A DNA stretch of 64,000 nucleotides, taken from Paenibacillus doosanensis. GTDB taxonomy: Bacteria > Bacillota > Bacilli > Paenibacillales > NBRC-103111. Position numbers and translations under genes: made by a program. Shown here in pieces: positions 47,506 to 57,000 of the stretch (positions are counted from its first letter, which is position 1; the number at the start of each line of letters is the position of its first letter). The stretch covers positions 62,001 through 126,000 of the forward strand of contig NZ_JANYUY010000006.1 in NCBI RefSeq assembly GCF_025060755.1. Direction: 5' to 3'. The notes under the pieces are model-generated. The model was not told the DNA's origin and searched no databases. It saw only the letters and a program-made list of their open reading frames with translations.

Positions 47506-48657
47506 TTATTCCTCCTTCGAATCTAATTTGATGGGTATCAGCATCGATATTTTCGTTCCTGCCCCCTTGGCGGACTGCATCTCTATACGGCCCTCCAGCA
47601 GTTCTACTCTTTCGCGCATTCCAATAATGCCGTAATGGCTTCCTTTTTCGATTTTCTTGTCGATGTTGTCCAGGGTAAACCCGACTCCGTTGTCGGTAAC
47701 GACAATTTTCACCATTTGCTTCTGGTAGGTGACCTCCAGCATCACATGAGATGCCTGAGCGTGCTTGACTACATTGGAGAACGCCTCTTGAACAAGCCGG
47801 TAAATGGCTACTTCCATTCCGGAAGGAAGCCTCGCATCTTTGCCGGTGAATTCAAACTGCGTTCGAATCCGCGATTTTTCTTCAAAATCCTGCACAAATT
47901 TGCGCAAAGCGGGAATAACACCCAGGTCGTCAAGCGCCATCGGCCGCAGATTGAATATGATTTTACGAACTTCTTCAATCCCGCCGCGGACTTGACCTTT
48001 CAGATCGACAAGCTCTTCTTTTACGGACGTATAGGCCTGCTTGGTTAACATTCGTTCGGCAATTTCGGTCCGGAGTACAACGTTAGCCATCGTTTGCGCC
48101 AACCCGTCATGTATTTCCCGGGCAATCCGTTTGCGCTCTTCTTCTTGAGCCAAAATAATTTTCAAACCGAGCAGCTGCCGGTTTTTAGCCGATTCCAATA
48201 AGCGGGTCACCTGGTTCAAATCGCCGGACAGGTACTCCAGCACTACATTCACCTGGGATACGACCGCTTCAGCCCTCTCCAATTGTTTATCGACATTTTT
48301 AATCCTTTTTTGCAGATCATCTCTTCTCGCCTTCAGGTGAAGCTCTTTCTCCCTGTACATCGCGAGCTGGGTTTGCATCTGGGTGGCAAATTCATAGGCT
48401 GTGCGAATGTCATCCTCTTTAAAGCGTTTAAAATCACGGCTAACCTCGGTTAACCGAATGCGCGCCCGCCGATATTCCATTTCAATATGATCGACCATGT
48501 CGATAGTCTTAGTCGTTTCGTCGATAACTTGCTGCAGCTCGTTGTTCAGCGCATTGCGCTCTGACCGTACATTTTCGCAAATTTCAAAGATCTGATATTT
48601 GCTGCTCTCCATGACGTCAATCGCATTTTTGATAATGCGGTCTAAAGCGTCCACTTG
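47506..48657 (-). CDS. degS: Sensor histidine kinase DegS
   Basis: Cytoplasmic kinase partner of DegU; 383 aa, no membrane segment. The N-terminal DegS sensor domain is coiled coil (about 1-170). The HisKA_3 box EEERKRIAREIHDGLAQTMANVV carries the phospho-His at about residue 190; the ATPase domain shows VQEAFSNVVKHAQAS and DNGVGF with GIIGMRERVELLEG. ATG 48657 follows AAGGAGCCCGACGT; the frame to 48690 is leader. A leader hairpin that can mask this SD lies at 48694-48729. Confidence 0.96.
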   Translation of the reverse strand, partial: QVDALDRIIKNAIDVMESSKYQIFEICENVRSERNALNNELQQVIDETTKTIDMVDHIEMEYRRARIRLTEVSRDFKRFKEDDIRTAYEFATQMQTQLAMYREKELHLKARRDDLQKRIKNVDKQLERAEAVVSQVNVVLEYLSGDLNQVTRLLESAKNRQLLGLKIILAQEEERKRIAREIHDGLAQTMANVVLRTEIAERMLTKQAYTSVKEELVDLKGQVRGGIEEVRKIIFNLRPMALDDLGVIPALRKFVQDFEEKSRIRTQFEFTGKDARLPSGMEVAIYRLVQEAFSNVVKHAQASHVMLEVTYQKQMVKIVVTDNGVGFTLDNIDKKIEKGSHYGIIGMRERVELLEGRIEMQSAKGAGTKISMLIPIKLDSKEE

Positions 48658-48693
48658 CATACGTCGGGCTCCTTCTTCAACAATTCCCAAATG

Positions 48694-48729
48694 AGGAGCC
48701 TGTGCGACCCGATTGTCGGACAGGCTCCT
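48694..48729 (-). promoter_or_regulatory. degS leader hairpin able to pair with the SD
   Basis: 10-bp arms AGGAGCCTGT (48729-48720) and ACAGGCTCCT (48703-48694) with a nested CCGA/TCGG stem. The 3' arm GGCTCCT is also fully complementary to AGGAGCC in the degS SD about 25 nt downstream. A weak promoter lies upstream: TTACAA, 16 bp, TACTAT. Confidence 0.55.
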
Positions 48730-48780
48730 AGCAATATAGTACCATATTTATAGTCGATTGTAAGAGGAGATAGGAACTAA

Positions 48781-51396
48781 TTATTGCAATGTGATCTGCT
48801 TCGTCTTTTCATCCCAAGTCACTTTCCAGCCCATATTTTCCGAAAGAATACGCAGCGGCACGACGGTAACGTCATTCATAATCTTCGGAGCCACCTCAGC
48901 CGTAATCCGTTTGCCGTTCACAAGCAGGTCCGGATTGTCGATCCATAGATCGATCAGCTTGTCCCCGCGAATGACCGTAACCTTGCGCTCTTTATCGTCC
49001 CAGCGGACGGTACCGCCCAATGCATCCGTGACAAAACGGATGGGGATCAGCGTATTTCCGCTGACAATTACGGGAGCCTGTTCCAGCGTCATATTTTTGT
49101 TATTGACCGTAACGGCCGTTTTATTCACCGTCAGCTTAACCGAATTGTTCGACGGCACGGAGAGCTGGCCTTTGTAAGTGAACGTAATATCGTCGATGCC
49201 GATCTTGCCTACGGTAGCGCGTTCGTCTTGACCGACGCTTTCGCTATATACATATACGCTCTTCACAACAATCGGGAACTTGAGATCCAGATCGGACAAA
49301 TCGGCCGAAACCTGCTTCCAGCCCTTCCAGTTAATGTTCTTGGCTAATTCAACATAGTACACTTTACCGCTATTATCTTTAATTTCCGTACGGAGCGAGT
49401 TCAGGCTTTCATCGCCGTCCACCTTCATCTTAATAAACTGCGGCTGGCCTTCGATCTGGATGCCTGTGTCCATATTCGCGTAGGCCCACTTCTCTCCGGT
49501 AGCTTTAGAAAAATCGTAATTTAGTTCCAAATATTTGTTTTTTGCCGCGCTCTCACGAATATAAACGGATGCTGCAACGCTTTCTTCCGGTTTGGAACCC
49601 GAGTTCGTCAACACCGCATTATGGTCCAGATCGTACCATACGCTGTCTTTGCCGATCGGAAGCGTCAGCATGGTGCTGTATCCGTCATAACGGGCGATAA
49701 GCTGAAGCTGTTTGGCGTCTGCCAAGCTATTCACGGTAAGGATGCCGTCTTTAACCTCAGCCTTCATGCCGAGTACTTCCCAATCAATGAGCTGCGGGGG
49801 CACTTCGCGAGATTTGCCCGATTTGGTCGTTGCTATGACCGGGAGTTTATAAGAACCGCCTTCCGATAGAGCAATATTGGTGGCATCAATCTGAAGTCCC
49901 GCCAGATCGTTCCGTCCTACAACCGGAATCTCGGCCGACTGGCTTCCTTTTCCGGACGCAGCCGTTACTTTGGCTATTCCCAGCTTCGTCGGCGTGAATA
50001 CATTATCCTTGAACGTTCCGTTGTCTGAAGACCATTGGGCCGTTACGCTGCCCGATTCGATCGGATTATAGTATTCGTCGTAGCCTTTAAAATTCAGCGG
50101 CGCCTGTTCGTTTAAAAACAGAAAATCGGGCGCTTGAATGAACAGCTCCTTAACATCCCCCTGAGGCGCCGTTGAGAACACGCCGACTCCGTTAACGACC
50201 TTACGTTGAATGCCTGTCTCCGTCTTATTGATAAGCACCGGATTGAACTCCCCAAGCGGTCGGGCCACCATCTGAGTCGATCCTCCGCCGTCCAGGTTCA
50301 TCCCTTTCCAGACGCCGACTTTGATCATAAACTGCTGCAGCTCTTTCATGCTCAAGCCTTTGCTGTCCCCGCTATTATCCACGGTAATGATATAAGCCGT
50401 TTTTTCATCTTGAGAGTAACCGATCGCCGTTCTTGAGCGATAGCAGCATAGACTGTCCACTTCGCGGGAAAAATCGGTCGGCTGGCCGCCGTCTACCAAA
50501 ATGGTATGGCCGCCGATCATCATTTTGAAATTTTTCGTATCGTACGTTTTGGTAGAGTCCTGCGGTAAAATATCGTAATCCGCCTTGAGCGGGTCTCCGA
50601 TCTTCATATGCTGCCGGACAAAATCGGCCGCTTTTCCCGAAGCCCGCAAAATATAGCCGTCCTGCGGAGCGATCATATCGATCGTCGTGTTATCTGCAAT
50701 TTTCTGAATAATGCCTTTCTGGACGAGCACTTCCGTCGGTACCGTCACCCCGTCGTTCGAACGGTCCGATTGGCCCCATGCGTTAGTGTACATAAACATG
50801 GCATCTACGTGGCTGTGCTCTCCGCCGGGCTCGAACCAATAATACGTTTTGTTAATGCCGCCTAATGCGAATTTAGCCCCGTCCTTGGTCGTTACCGACC
50901 CTTGGAACGTAAACAAATCGACGATCGGCTTATTGTCCTTGGAGATAGCGAACGAATAAAAGCCCGGCAAATAAGGCGGCGTCGCCATCAGCCTGCCATT
51001 CTCGATCTCCGGCCCCATCGGAACGCCTTCCGCCTGCGTATTGTAAAAGTCGCCGTTTACGCCGGCAACCGCCTTCGTCTCGGTAGCCATTCCAAGGACG
51101 CTTTGCTTCTTCGTAAATTGATCGTTCGTCCCTGTCATCACGTCCAATTTTACGTTAGGATTCGTCAAATCTACTTCTATTACATTGCCATTGGTCGTAA
51201 TCTCTTTATTGCTGCGAGTCGATTTCCAAACGTATTTTTTCATAACGGCGCCGGAAGTCAAAATTTCCTGGCCGGTCATCGTCACCGTCGGCTCCGAAGC
51301 CGCGTATACCTCAGCCGTTGTAATAAGAGGCGATAAACCTATGAATGCAGATAAAACAATAGAGGACATCTTAATCCAAGCTTTATGCTTACTCAC
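48781..51396 (-). CDS. Secreted phosphodiester glycosidase with copper-amine-oxidase-like stalk
   Basis: An exported wall- or polymer-processing protein; 871 aa. Parts in order: signal peptide (IKMSSIVLSAFIGLSPLITTAEVYA), phosphodiester glycosidase (NAGPA) domain at about 85-420 with AVAGVNGDFYN and the conserved MNLDGGGSTQMV, a beta-rich Big/Ig-like region, a carbohydrate-binding-like region (about 610-750), and a C-terminal stalk domain (VIVSGNTLIPIRFVTDALGGTVRWD). The NAGPA family removes GlcNAc from phosphodiester-linked sugars, so wall polymers are plausible substrates. I prefer GTG 51396 behind AAGGGAG; GTG 51423 is an alternative. Confidence 0.85.
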   Translation of the reverse strand: MSKHKAWIKMSSIVLSAFIGLSPLITTAEVYAASEPTVTMTGQEILTSGAVMKKYVWKSTRSNKEITTNGNVIEVDLTNPNVKLDVMTGTNDQFTKKQSVLGMATETKAVAGVNGDFYNTQAEGVPMGPEIENGRLMATPPYLPGFYSFAISKDNKPIVDLFTFQGSVTTKDGAKFALGGINKTYYWFEPGGEHSHVDAMFMYTNAWGQSDRSNDGVTVPTEVLVQKGIIQKIADNTTIDMIAPQDGYILRASGKAADFVRQHMKIGDPLKADYDILPQDSTKTYDTKNFKMMIGGHTILVDGGQPTDFSREVDSLCCYRSRTAIGYSQDEKTAYIITVDNSGDSKGLSMKELQQFMIKVGVWKGMNLDGGGSTQMVARPLGEFNPVLINKTETGIQRKVVNGVGVFSTAPQGDVKELFIQAPDFLFLNEQAPLNFKGYDEYYNPIESGSVTAQWSSDNGTFKDNVFTPTKLGIAKVTAASGKGSQSAEIPVVGRNDLAGLQIDATNIALSEGGSYKLPVIATTKSGKSREVPPQLIDWEVLGMKAEVKDGILTVNSLADAKQLQLIARYDGYSTMLTLPIGKDSVWYDLDHNAVLTNSGSKPEESVAASVYIRESAAKNKYLELNYDFSKATGEKWAYANMDTGIQIEGQPQFIKMKVDGDESLNSLRTEIKDNSGKVYYVELAKNINWKGWKQVSADLSDLDLKFPIVVKSVYVYSESVGQDERATVGKIGIDDITFTYKGQLSVPSNNSVKLTVNKTAVTVNNKNMTLEQAPVIVSGNTLIPIRFVTDALGGTVRWDDKERKVTVIRGDKLIDLWIDNPDLLVNGKRITAEVAPKIMNDVTVVPLRILSENMGWKVTWDEKTKQITLQ

Positions 51397-51473
51397 ACCT
51401 ATGTTTCTCCCTTCTATTCCCACTCTCCTCTTACTTAGACTCTATTAACATGGAAAAAGTTACGTTTTTACTA

Positions 51474-51507
51474 GGCGAAATCGTGAACAATTTGGACAAG
51501 TTTCGCC
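51474..51507. repeat. Inverted repeat upstream of the glycosidase gene
   Basis: GGCGAAA (51474-51480) and TTTCGCC (51501-51507) form a 7-bp dyad around 20 bp. On the minus strand two GTTCAC direct repeats lie in and beside it. It is a candidate operator or leader hairpin about 80 bp before the start codon. Confidence 0.4.
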
Positions 51508-51518
51508 ATTTTGTGAAC

Positions 51519-51551
51519 AAAAATAGCCCGGCTCTATAAAAGAACCAGGCT
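51519..51551 (-). terminator. Intrinsic terminator of metK
   Basis: The minus-strand 10-bp stem AGCCTGGTTC/GAGCCGGGCT (two G-U pairs) with a 7-nt loop is followed by ATTTTTG. It lies 89 bp past the metK stop. Confidence 0.88.
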
Positions 51552-51639
51552 TTGGTATCGAATGCTATGAGAAAAACGTCTATCGATGTCGTTTCAAAGA
51601 CGTTCAACCGCGTTCACTTTCCAATACGGTGAAAAAGAT

Positions 51640-52845
51640 TTAAACGAGCGCATCGCGCTTCAAAAGCTCGGCTTTGTCCGTACGCTCCCAAGGAAGATCG
51701 ACATCCGTGCGGCCGAAATGACCGTAAGCTGCCGTTTGCTTGTAGATCGGTCTGCGGAGATCCAACTGCTTGATAATGCCTGCCGGACGCAGATCGAAAT
51801 GTTTGCGAATGACGGAAACCAGCTTCTCTTCCGACACTTTGCCCGTTCCGAACGTGTCGACCGCAATCGACACCGGCTGTGCGACACCGATTGCATAAGC
51901 AAGCTGAACTTCGCATTTGTCCGCAAGACCTGCGGCAACGACGTTTTTAGCTACGTAGCGAGCCGCGTAAGCGCCGGAACGGTCAACTTTTGTCGGGTCC
52001 TTACCGGAGAATGCGCCGCCGCCGTGACGAGCGTAGCCGCCGTACGTATCGACAATGATTTTACGGCCGGTTAAGCCTGCATCGCCTTGAGGTCCGCCGA
52101 TTACGAAACGGCCTGTCGGGTTAATGAAATATTTGGTATTCTCATCGAGAAACTTCTCGGGAACGATTGGTTTAATGACATGCTCTTTGATGTCCGCTTG
52201 GATTTGCTCCAAGGATATATCTTCACTATGCTGCGTAGAAACGACAATCGTATCAACGCGCACTGGCGTATCGCCGTCATATTCAACAGTAACCTGAGTT
52301 TTACCGTCAGGACGCAAATAAGCGAGCGTACCGTTCTTACGAACTTCGGACAAACGTCGGGAAAGCTGGTGGGAGATTGAGATAGGAAGAGGCATCAATT
52401 CCGGCGTTTCGTTCACCGCGAAACCGAACATCATCCCTTGGTCACCGGCGCCGATAGCTTCGATCTCTTCATCGGTCATTTGCCCTTCGCGTGCTTCCAG
52501 AGCTTTGTTAACCCCTTGCGCAATGTCAGGCGATTGTTCATTCAAGGAAACGAGCACAGCGCAAGTTTTCGAATCAAATCCGAATTTGGCGCGTGTATAG
52601 CCGATATCTTGAATCGTTTGACGTGCGATGGATTGAATGTCCACATATTCGGATTGGCTGGTAATCTCACCGATAACCAATACCAAGCCTGTTGCAACGG
52701 AAACTTCGCAAGCTACACGTGCGTTAGGATCGTTCTTAAGAAACGCATCCAAAACTGCATCGGAAATTTGGTCGCAAATTTTATCCGGATGACCTTCCGT
52801 TACCGACTCCGATGTGAATAGGCGTCGACCGCGTGGAATAGACAT
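51640..52845 (-). CDS. metK: S-adenosylmethionine synthetase
   Basis: Makes SAM from methionine and ATP. The 401-aa protein has [23 protein letters not shown] at the N-terminus (ATP/methionine site), the signature [12 protein letters not shown] at about residue 115, and [16 protein letters not shown] near residue 270. ATG 52845 has AGGAGG upstream. The leader contains an intrinsic terminator hairpin and a short reading frame but no recognisable S-box. Confidence 0.98.
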   Translation of the reverse strand: MSIPRGRRLFTSESVTEGHPDKICDQISDAVLDAFLKNDPNARVACEVSVATGLVLVIGEITSQSEYVDIQSIARQTIQDIGYTRAKFGFDSKTCAVLVSLNEQSPDIAQGVNKALEAREGQMTDEEIEAIGAGDQGMMFGFAVNETPELMPLPISISHQLSRRLSEVRKNGTLAYLRPDGKTQVTVEYDGDTPVRVDTIVVSTQHSEDISLEQIQADIKEHVIKPIVPEKFLDENTKYFINPTGRFVIGGPQGDAGLTGRKIIVDTYGGYARHGGGAFSGKDPTKVDRSGAYAARYVAKNVVAAGLADKCEVQLAYAIGVAQPVSIAVDTFGTGKVSEEKLVSVIRKHFDLRPAGIIKQLDLRRPIYKQTAAYGHFGRTDVDLPWERTDKAELLKRDALV

Positions 52846-52894
52846 ATAATCAACCTCCTATAACTAGTATTCATTAATAAAAAAGTACACATAC

Positions 52895-52930
52895 AAAAAA
52901 TCAACCTTTTCCCGTAGGAAAAGGTTTCAT
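52895..52930 (-). promoter_or_regulatory. metK leader terminator overlapped by a 9-codon frame
   Basis: Perfect 10-bp stem AACCTTTTCC/GGAAAAGGTT (52926-52917 with 52912-52903) closed by a UACG tetraloop and followed by six T residues: a strong intrinsic terminator downstream of the promoter and about 50 nt before metK. ATG 52930 opens MKPFPTGKG, with stop TGA at 52903-52901, preceded by AGAAGG. It may attenuate metK or end upstream transcripts. Confidence 0.6.
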
Positions 52931-52948
52931 TCATACCTTCTTGTAGTT

Positions 52949-52977
52949 ATGTTACTGGATTTGTCGAGTACTGTCAA
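52949..52977 (-). promoter_or_regulatory. metK promoter
   Basis: Minus strand perfect -35 TTGACA (52977-52972), 17 bp, -10 TAACAT (52954-52949). The expected start near 52942 leaves a leader of about 97 nt that includes the terminator hairpin. Confidence 0.75.
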
Positions 52978-53014
52978 TAATATTGCATGAGTTCCCAAAA
53001 AATTAACAATCCGC

Positions 53015-53281
53015 TTACAGGTTCAACATCATCTCTTCTGCCTTACGGATTAAGCGGCTTGTTATGGCCCCGCCTACGGCACCGGCATCGCGGGAAGCGA
53101 TATGTCCCCAGTAATCTTCCTTTACCGATCCCGATGGAATAGCGCCGAGCTCTGTGGCGAATTCAACGTTAGCATTAGCCATGGATTTGCCTACAGGAAG
53201 TCCAAGTTCAGCAGCAATTTCATACTTCAACTGATCCAATGCTTGTTTACTTTCAGGTACCACTTTATTCGCTTTAGCCAT
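53015..53281 (-). CDS. Alpha/beta-type small acid-soluble spore protein
   Basis: Coats and protects DNA in the dormant spore; 88 aa. Family features: AKANKVVPESKQALDQLKYEIAAELGLP, with the GPR protease cleavage region YEIAAEL, and the C-terminal GSVKEDYWGHIASRDAGAVGGAITSRLIRKAEE. ATG 53281 follows TTGGAGGTGGATCAT. CATACTA at 53317-53311 resembles a SigG -10, but the -35 is poor. Direct evidence that the organism sporulates. Confidence 0.95.
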   Translation of the reverse strand: MAKANKVVPESKQALDQLKYEIAAELGLPVGKSMANANVEFATELGAIPSGSVKEDYWGHIASRDAGAVGGAITSRLIRKAEEMMLNL

Positions 53282-53368
53282 ATGATCCACCTCCAAATGT
53301 GATGTAACGATAGTATGTCCTTGCGCTTTGGAGGCAAACGTATAAACGGTTGTCAATAAGGGTAAAAT

Positions 53369-53977
53369 TTATGATGTAATCTTCGTTCCGTTCGCATCGG
53401 TCAAAACGTAGCTGCCGCGAACCATAACATAAATATCTTGCTTTTGTTTCGGATCGGGCTTAATGCCGCGCCCTTCCCTTGGAATGATAAGCAAATGGTT
53501 ATTTTCTATCGCAGCGCCGGCTGCAATGTCCTTACCTGAAGTTACATCTGCAATTCCGTTATCGTCAGAGCTGACTACCGTTACTTTACCGGTACGGACA
53601 ATGATTTCTGCTCCGTCTCCGCCGTATAAGATTTGTCCTTGCTCAAGCTTAATAACCTGTAATTCTGAGCCCCCATTTGATTCGGAAGGTGTTGAAGCAT
53701 CAGGAGCAGGCTGAGCAGGCGTAGTAGAGCCCGAGCCGTTTTTTCCAAGCTCCGCACTAATGATTTGACGTACTTTCTCTTCGGTAATGGACTGACTCGA
53801 AAGCTCGTCCGCAATTTTCTGTTTAATGTTCTGGTCAAAATAACTCTTTGTTATAACAGGATCATCTACTGAGCCCGGCTGTACCGATGTGCTTCCGCTG
53901 TCGGCATTAGCACCGACAATGGTCGCCGCCCACAACAGCAAAGTGCTTATGGCCACTTTCGTACGTGTTTTATTCAT
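53369..53977 (-). CDS. Secreted protein of unknown function next to the S-layer gene
   Basis: 202 aa, not recognised. A signal peptide (TKVAISTLLLWAATIVGANA) precedes a helical stretch with two repeats of a xQxIxxEL pattern, a Pro/Ser/Thr-rich linker, and a compact beta domain (LQVIKLEQGQILYGGDGAEIIVRTGKVTVVSS...NHLLIIPREGRGI). ATG 53977 follows AGAGGTGAAGC. It lies downstream of the S-layer gene on the same strand but past its terminator. A role in the cell surface is only suggested by place and secretion. Confidence 0.75.
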   Translation of the reverse strand: MNKTRTKVAISTLLLWAATIVGANADSGSTSVQPGSVDDPVITKSYFDQNIKQKIADELSSQSITEEKVRQIISAELGKNGSGSTTPAQPAPDASTPSESNGGSELQVIKLEQGQILYGGDGAEIIVRTGKVTVVSSDDNGIADVTSGKDIAAGAAIENNHLLIIPREGRGIKPDPKQKQDIYVMVRGSYVLTDANGTKITS

Positions 53978-54032
53978 GCTTCACCTCTATGTATAGAAAT
54001 TGTTATGTATGTTAAGTATAGCTAAGTTAAAT

Positions 54033-54062
54033 AAAAAAAAGAAGACCCCGAAGGGCCTTCTC
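54033..54062 (-). terminator. Intrinsic terminator of the S-layer gene
   Basis: The minus-strand stem AGAAG-GCCC/GGGG-TCTTCT with a TTC loop is followed by eight T residues, directly after the stop of the SLH gene. Confidence 0.93.
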
Positions 54063-54072
54063 TTAATGCTTA

Positions 54073-57000
54073 TTAGTTAGCAGAACCAACAGTTACTGCG
54101 AAGGATGCAGTTACACCGCTTGGTGCCAATACGTTGATTGTGAAGCTGGATACATCGCCATCAACTTTCGTGATTTGGCCAGTTTTCGAATCAACTGTAG
54201 CTGTACCAGTACCAGAAGCTACTACATCGCTGACATAGAAGCTCAAGCCAAGAATTCCAACATGACCTTGCAAGTATTGGTCACTAGCACCATTTTCTTC
54301 ATTCAAGGAACCAGGTGCACCTTCAGACACGATTTCATCACCGTATTGGTCTTTCACAGTGATTTTTTCTGCCAGATCTTTATCCCACAAGAATTTGTTA
54401 ACCAAGGAAGCAGCGCCAGTTGCTGTTTTACCTGTTTTCTTCAGGGAGATCGTAGCTACAGAAGGTCCTTCATTCTTCGTAGTCAGCTCGATTTGAGCAG
54501 TTTGTTGCTCGTTCTTAGCATTAACGAAGATTACGTTCAGTTTGGCTGTACCTGCATCCAAACCATAAACGAATTTCTTATCAGCAATGTTCGCAACACT
54601 TGGATTGCTGGAAGAAACGGAAACGATGTTTGTAGGAAGTTTAACTTCTTCACCGCCACTGTTCTTCGCTCTGATCTTGATTTCTTTACCCAATTTAGGA
54701 TAGTTAGCTCTCATGTAAGCAGCATCAACTACAGTATTCAGGTTCAGATAATCATCGCCAGCAAGAATTGTGTTGTTGACGCCTTTATCCAAGTAAGCTT
54801 CGTAAGTCAATTTGTTTTGAGCTTTCTTAGGATCGATAACTTCGATCGTTTGGCTTACGGAGTCAACCAGTTTAGCGTTGGCATCCAGATATTTGTCAGA
54901 GCTATCTTTGAACTTGATATCGTAGGAATACAATTCAGCTTTAACTGTGAAGCTACCTTCAGCAGCACCTTCTTTGGAGTAAACTTTGAACGATTTGTCA
55001 AAGAAGTTATCCCAGTCGTTAGCACCAAGCAACTCTTGAGCAGTCTTCAGATCATAGATCTTGGAAGTGTAAGTTGCTTCAGAAGAAGAAGCCAAGAAGA
55101 CATCTTTTCTGTTGCCATAAGCCGCATTGCTTCCGTCAGTAGCTTTTTGCTTGGAAGCAAGGTAAGTGTTAGTGTCGCCGCTAGGACCGCTATAGATCAG
55201 TTTTACAAAATAACCGTTGTCTACATACTTGGAGTCCTTGCTGATATACTTCATTTCTGCGCCTTGTTGGTCGTAGATTTTGAATTTCAGCTCATTATCG
55301 GTTACAGCGCCATTGGAACCAGCAACCATTTGTTTCTTAGGAGCAGTGGAGAACTTGATTTCTTGAGCTTCACGCACATCTCCGACGGAAATGTTCATAG
55401 TTGCTTTTTGGTTCGGGAAGTCTCTCAACGTAACAGTAATGGATGCAGATCCTTTTCTGTCAACGTCTTGGATTTCGATTTGACCTTTATGAGTACCGGA
55501 AGTAGCGATTTCGCTGCTTGCCAGGTTGATACCGCCGGAGGAACGGATGTCGAGTTTATCTCTGCCGTCGCCATAAGCGTCAACGATGTCGTCAGCATCC
55601 AACAGATCGCCGTTGGAATCTTTCAGTACCAAAGGTACATAGAATTTGTTGTCTACAGACTCATCTTGCGTATGAACATCGCCTTCAGCAAGTGTGTAGT
55701 TGTAAGAACCGAATTCCACTGTAGCAGGAACTTTGGAAGCTTTGATCTTGATGTCTTTGCTTACCGATTGTCCGCCACGAGCGAAGATGTTAACGTTGAC
55801 TGTTTTCTCTTCGTTGTTAGTGGAACGCAATTTCAGGTCAGCAGCTGTATCGCCTACTGCGTCGTCTACGAATGCGTCTTTGTCGTCGTCGCCGATTTCA
55901 AGGTCGCGATCTGTAGTCGAAACAGTTACGGAATCGTTCAGCAATCCTTTGTTCTCAACACGCAAGCCGTATTGATCCCATGCTTTCAGATCCAAGAAAG
56001 CGTAGCTGTTAGATTCAACAGCGTCAACTTTATTGCCGGAAGAGTTGAGCAGGTCGCCAACTTCGATTTTGGACACGATAGGCTCGTCGCCGATAGTGAA
56101 GATTTTGTTCACTTGAACGCCGCTATCTTCGTGCAGGATCGTGATGGACAATCTGTCGTTTCTTTCTGTTTTGCTGCCTTCAGTCAAGTTGAACGCTTGA
56201 GCACCGGCGATCGAAGTGATGGAAGCATCTCTGTCACTTACGCGGATATCAAAATTGCTTGCGATGAAGGAAGCTTGCTTGCCGTATTGGTTCGTTGCTT
56301 TGAAATCAATACGAACTTTATAACCACTGTAGAGTGGATCACCGTTTTTATCAACTGCAAGTGGAAGTGTATCGGATGCAGTCAAGAAATCGATTTTCGT
56401 TACTTTTTCTTTCGTAGTTGTTACGGAAGAAGTTTTAGCAGTATCGTCGATGTTGGACAGACCGCTGATCGTAACGTCGAATGTGTTTTCAACGAACTTC
56501 GTATCGAAAGTCAAAGTAGCAGTTGTTCTGTCATCGTTCCACTTCGTAGTGTAACCGGAAGACAATACGTTGCCGTCTTTCTTAACTTCGATTTTCAGGT
56601 TTTTCGCGTCGTCTGCACTCAAAGCGCCGTTCAGCTCAAGAGTCAACTCTTTAGCGTCAGTAGCTTTCAAGGATGCGATAGCGTATTTACCGTTGAAGTC
56701 AGGTTTGTATTGTTGTTTAGCTTCGTAGGAGCCAAGCACCAACAGGTCGCGAGTAGCTGCAGTAGTACCGCCAAATGTGCCGTCGCTGTTGTTAGTCAAC
56801 AATTTTTTCTCAAGAGCCAGAGCTACATAACCTTTAGCCCAGTCAGATACTGTGCTGTCGGAAACGCCTGGAGTTGCTTTAGCGTCGCTATCCAATTTCA
56901 GACCGCGAAGCAAGAAAGCAGCCAGTTGTTCTTTAGTTACTTCACCAGCTGGGTTGTATTCACCTTCAGCGTAGCCGTCAGTGATGCCGGCAGCTTTAAC

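Noticed and set aside
52846-53014. SAM (S-box) riboswitch before metK
   Set aside because: The leader is about 97 nt and lacks the conserved S-box core; only a terminator hairpin is present.
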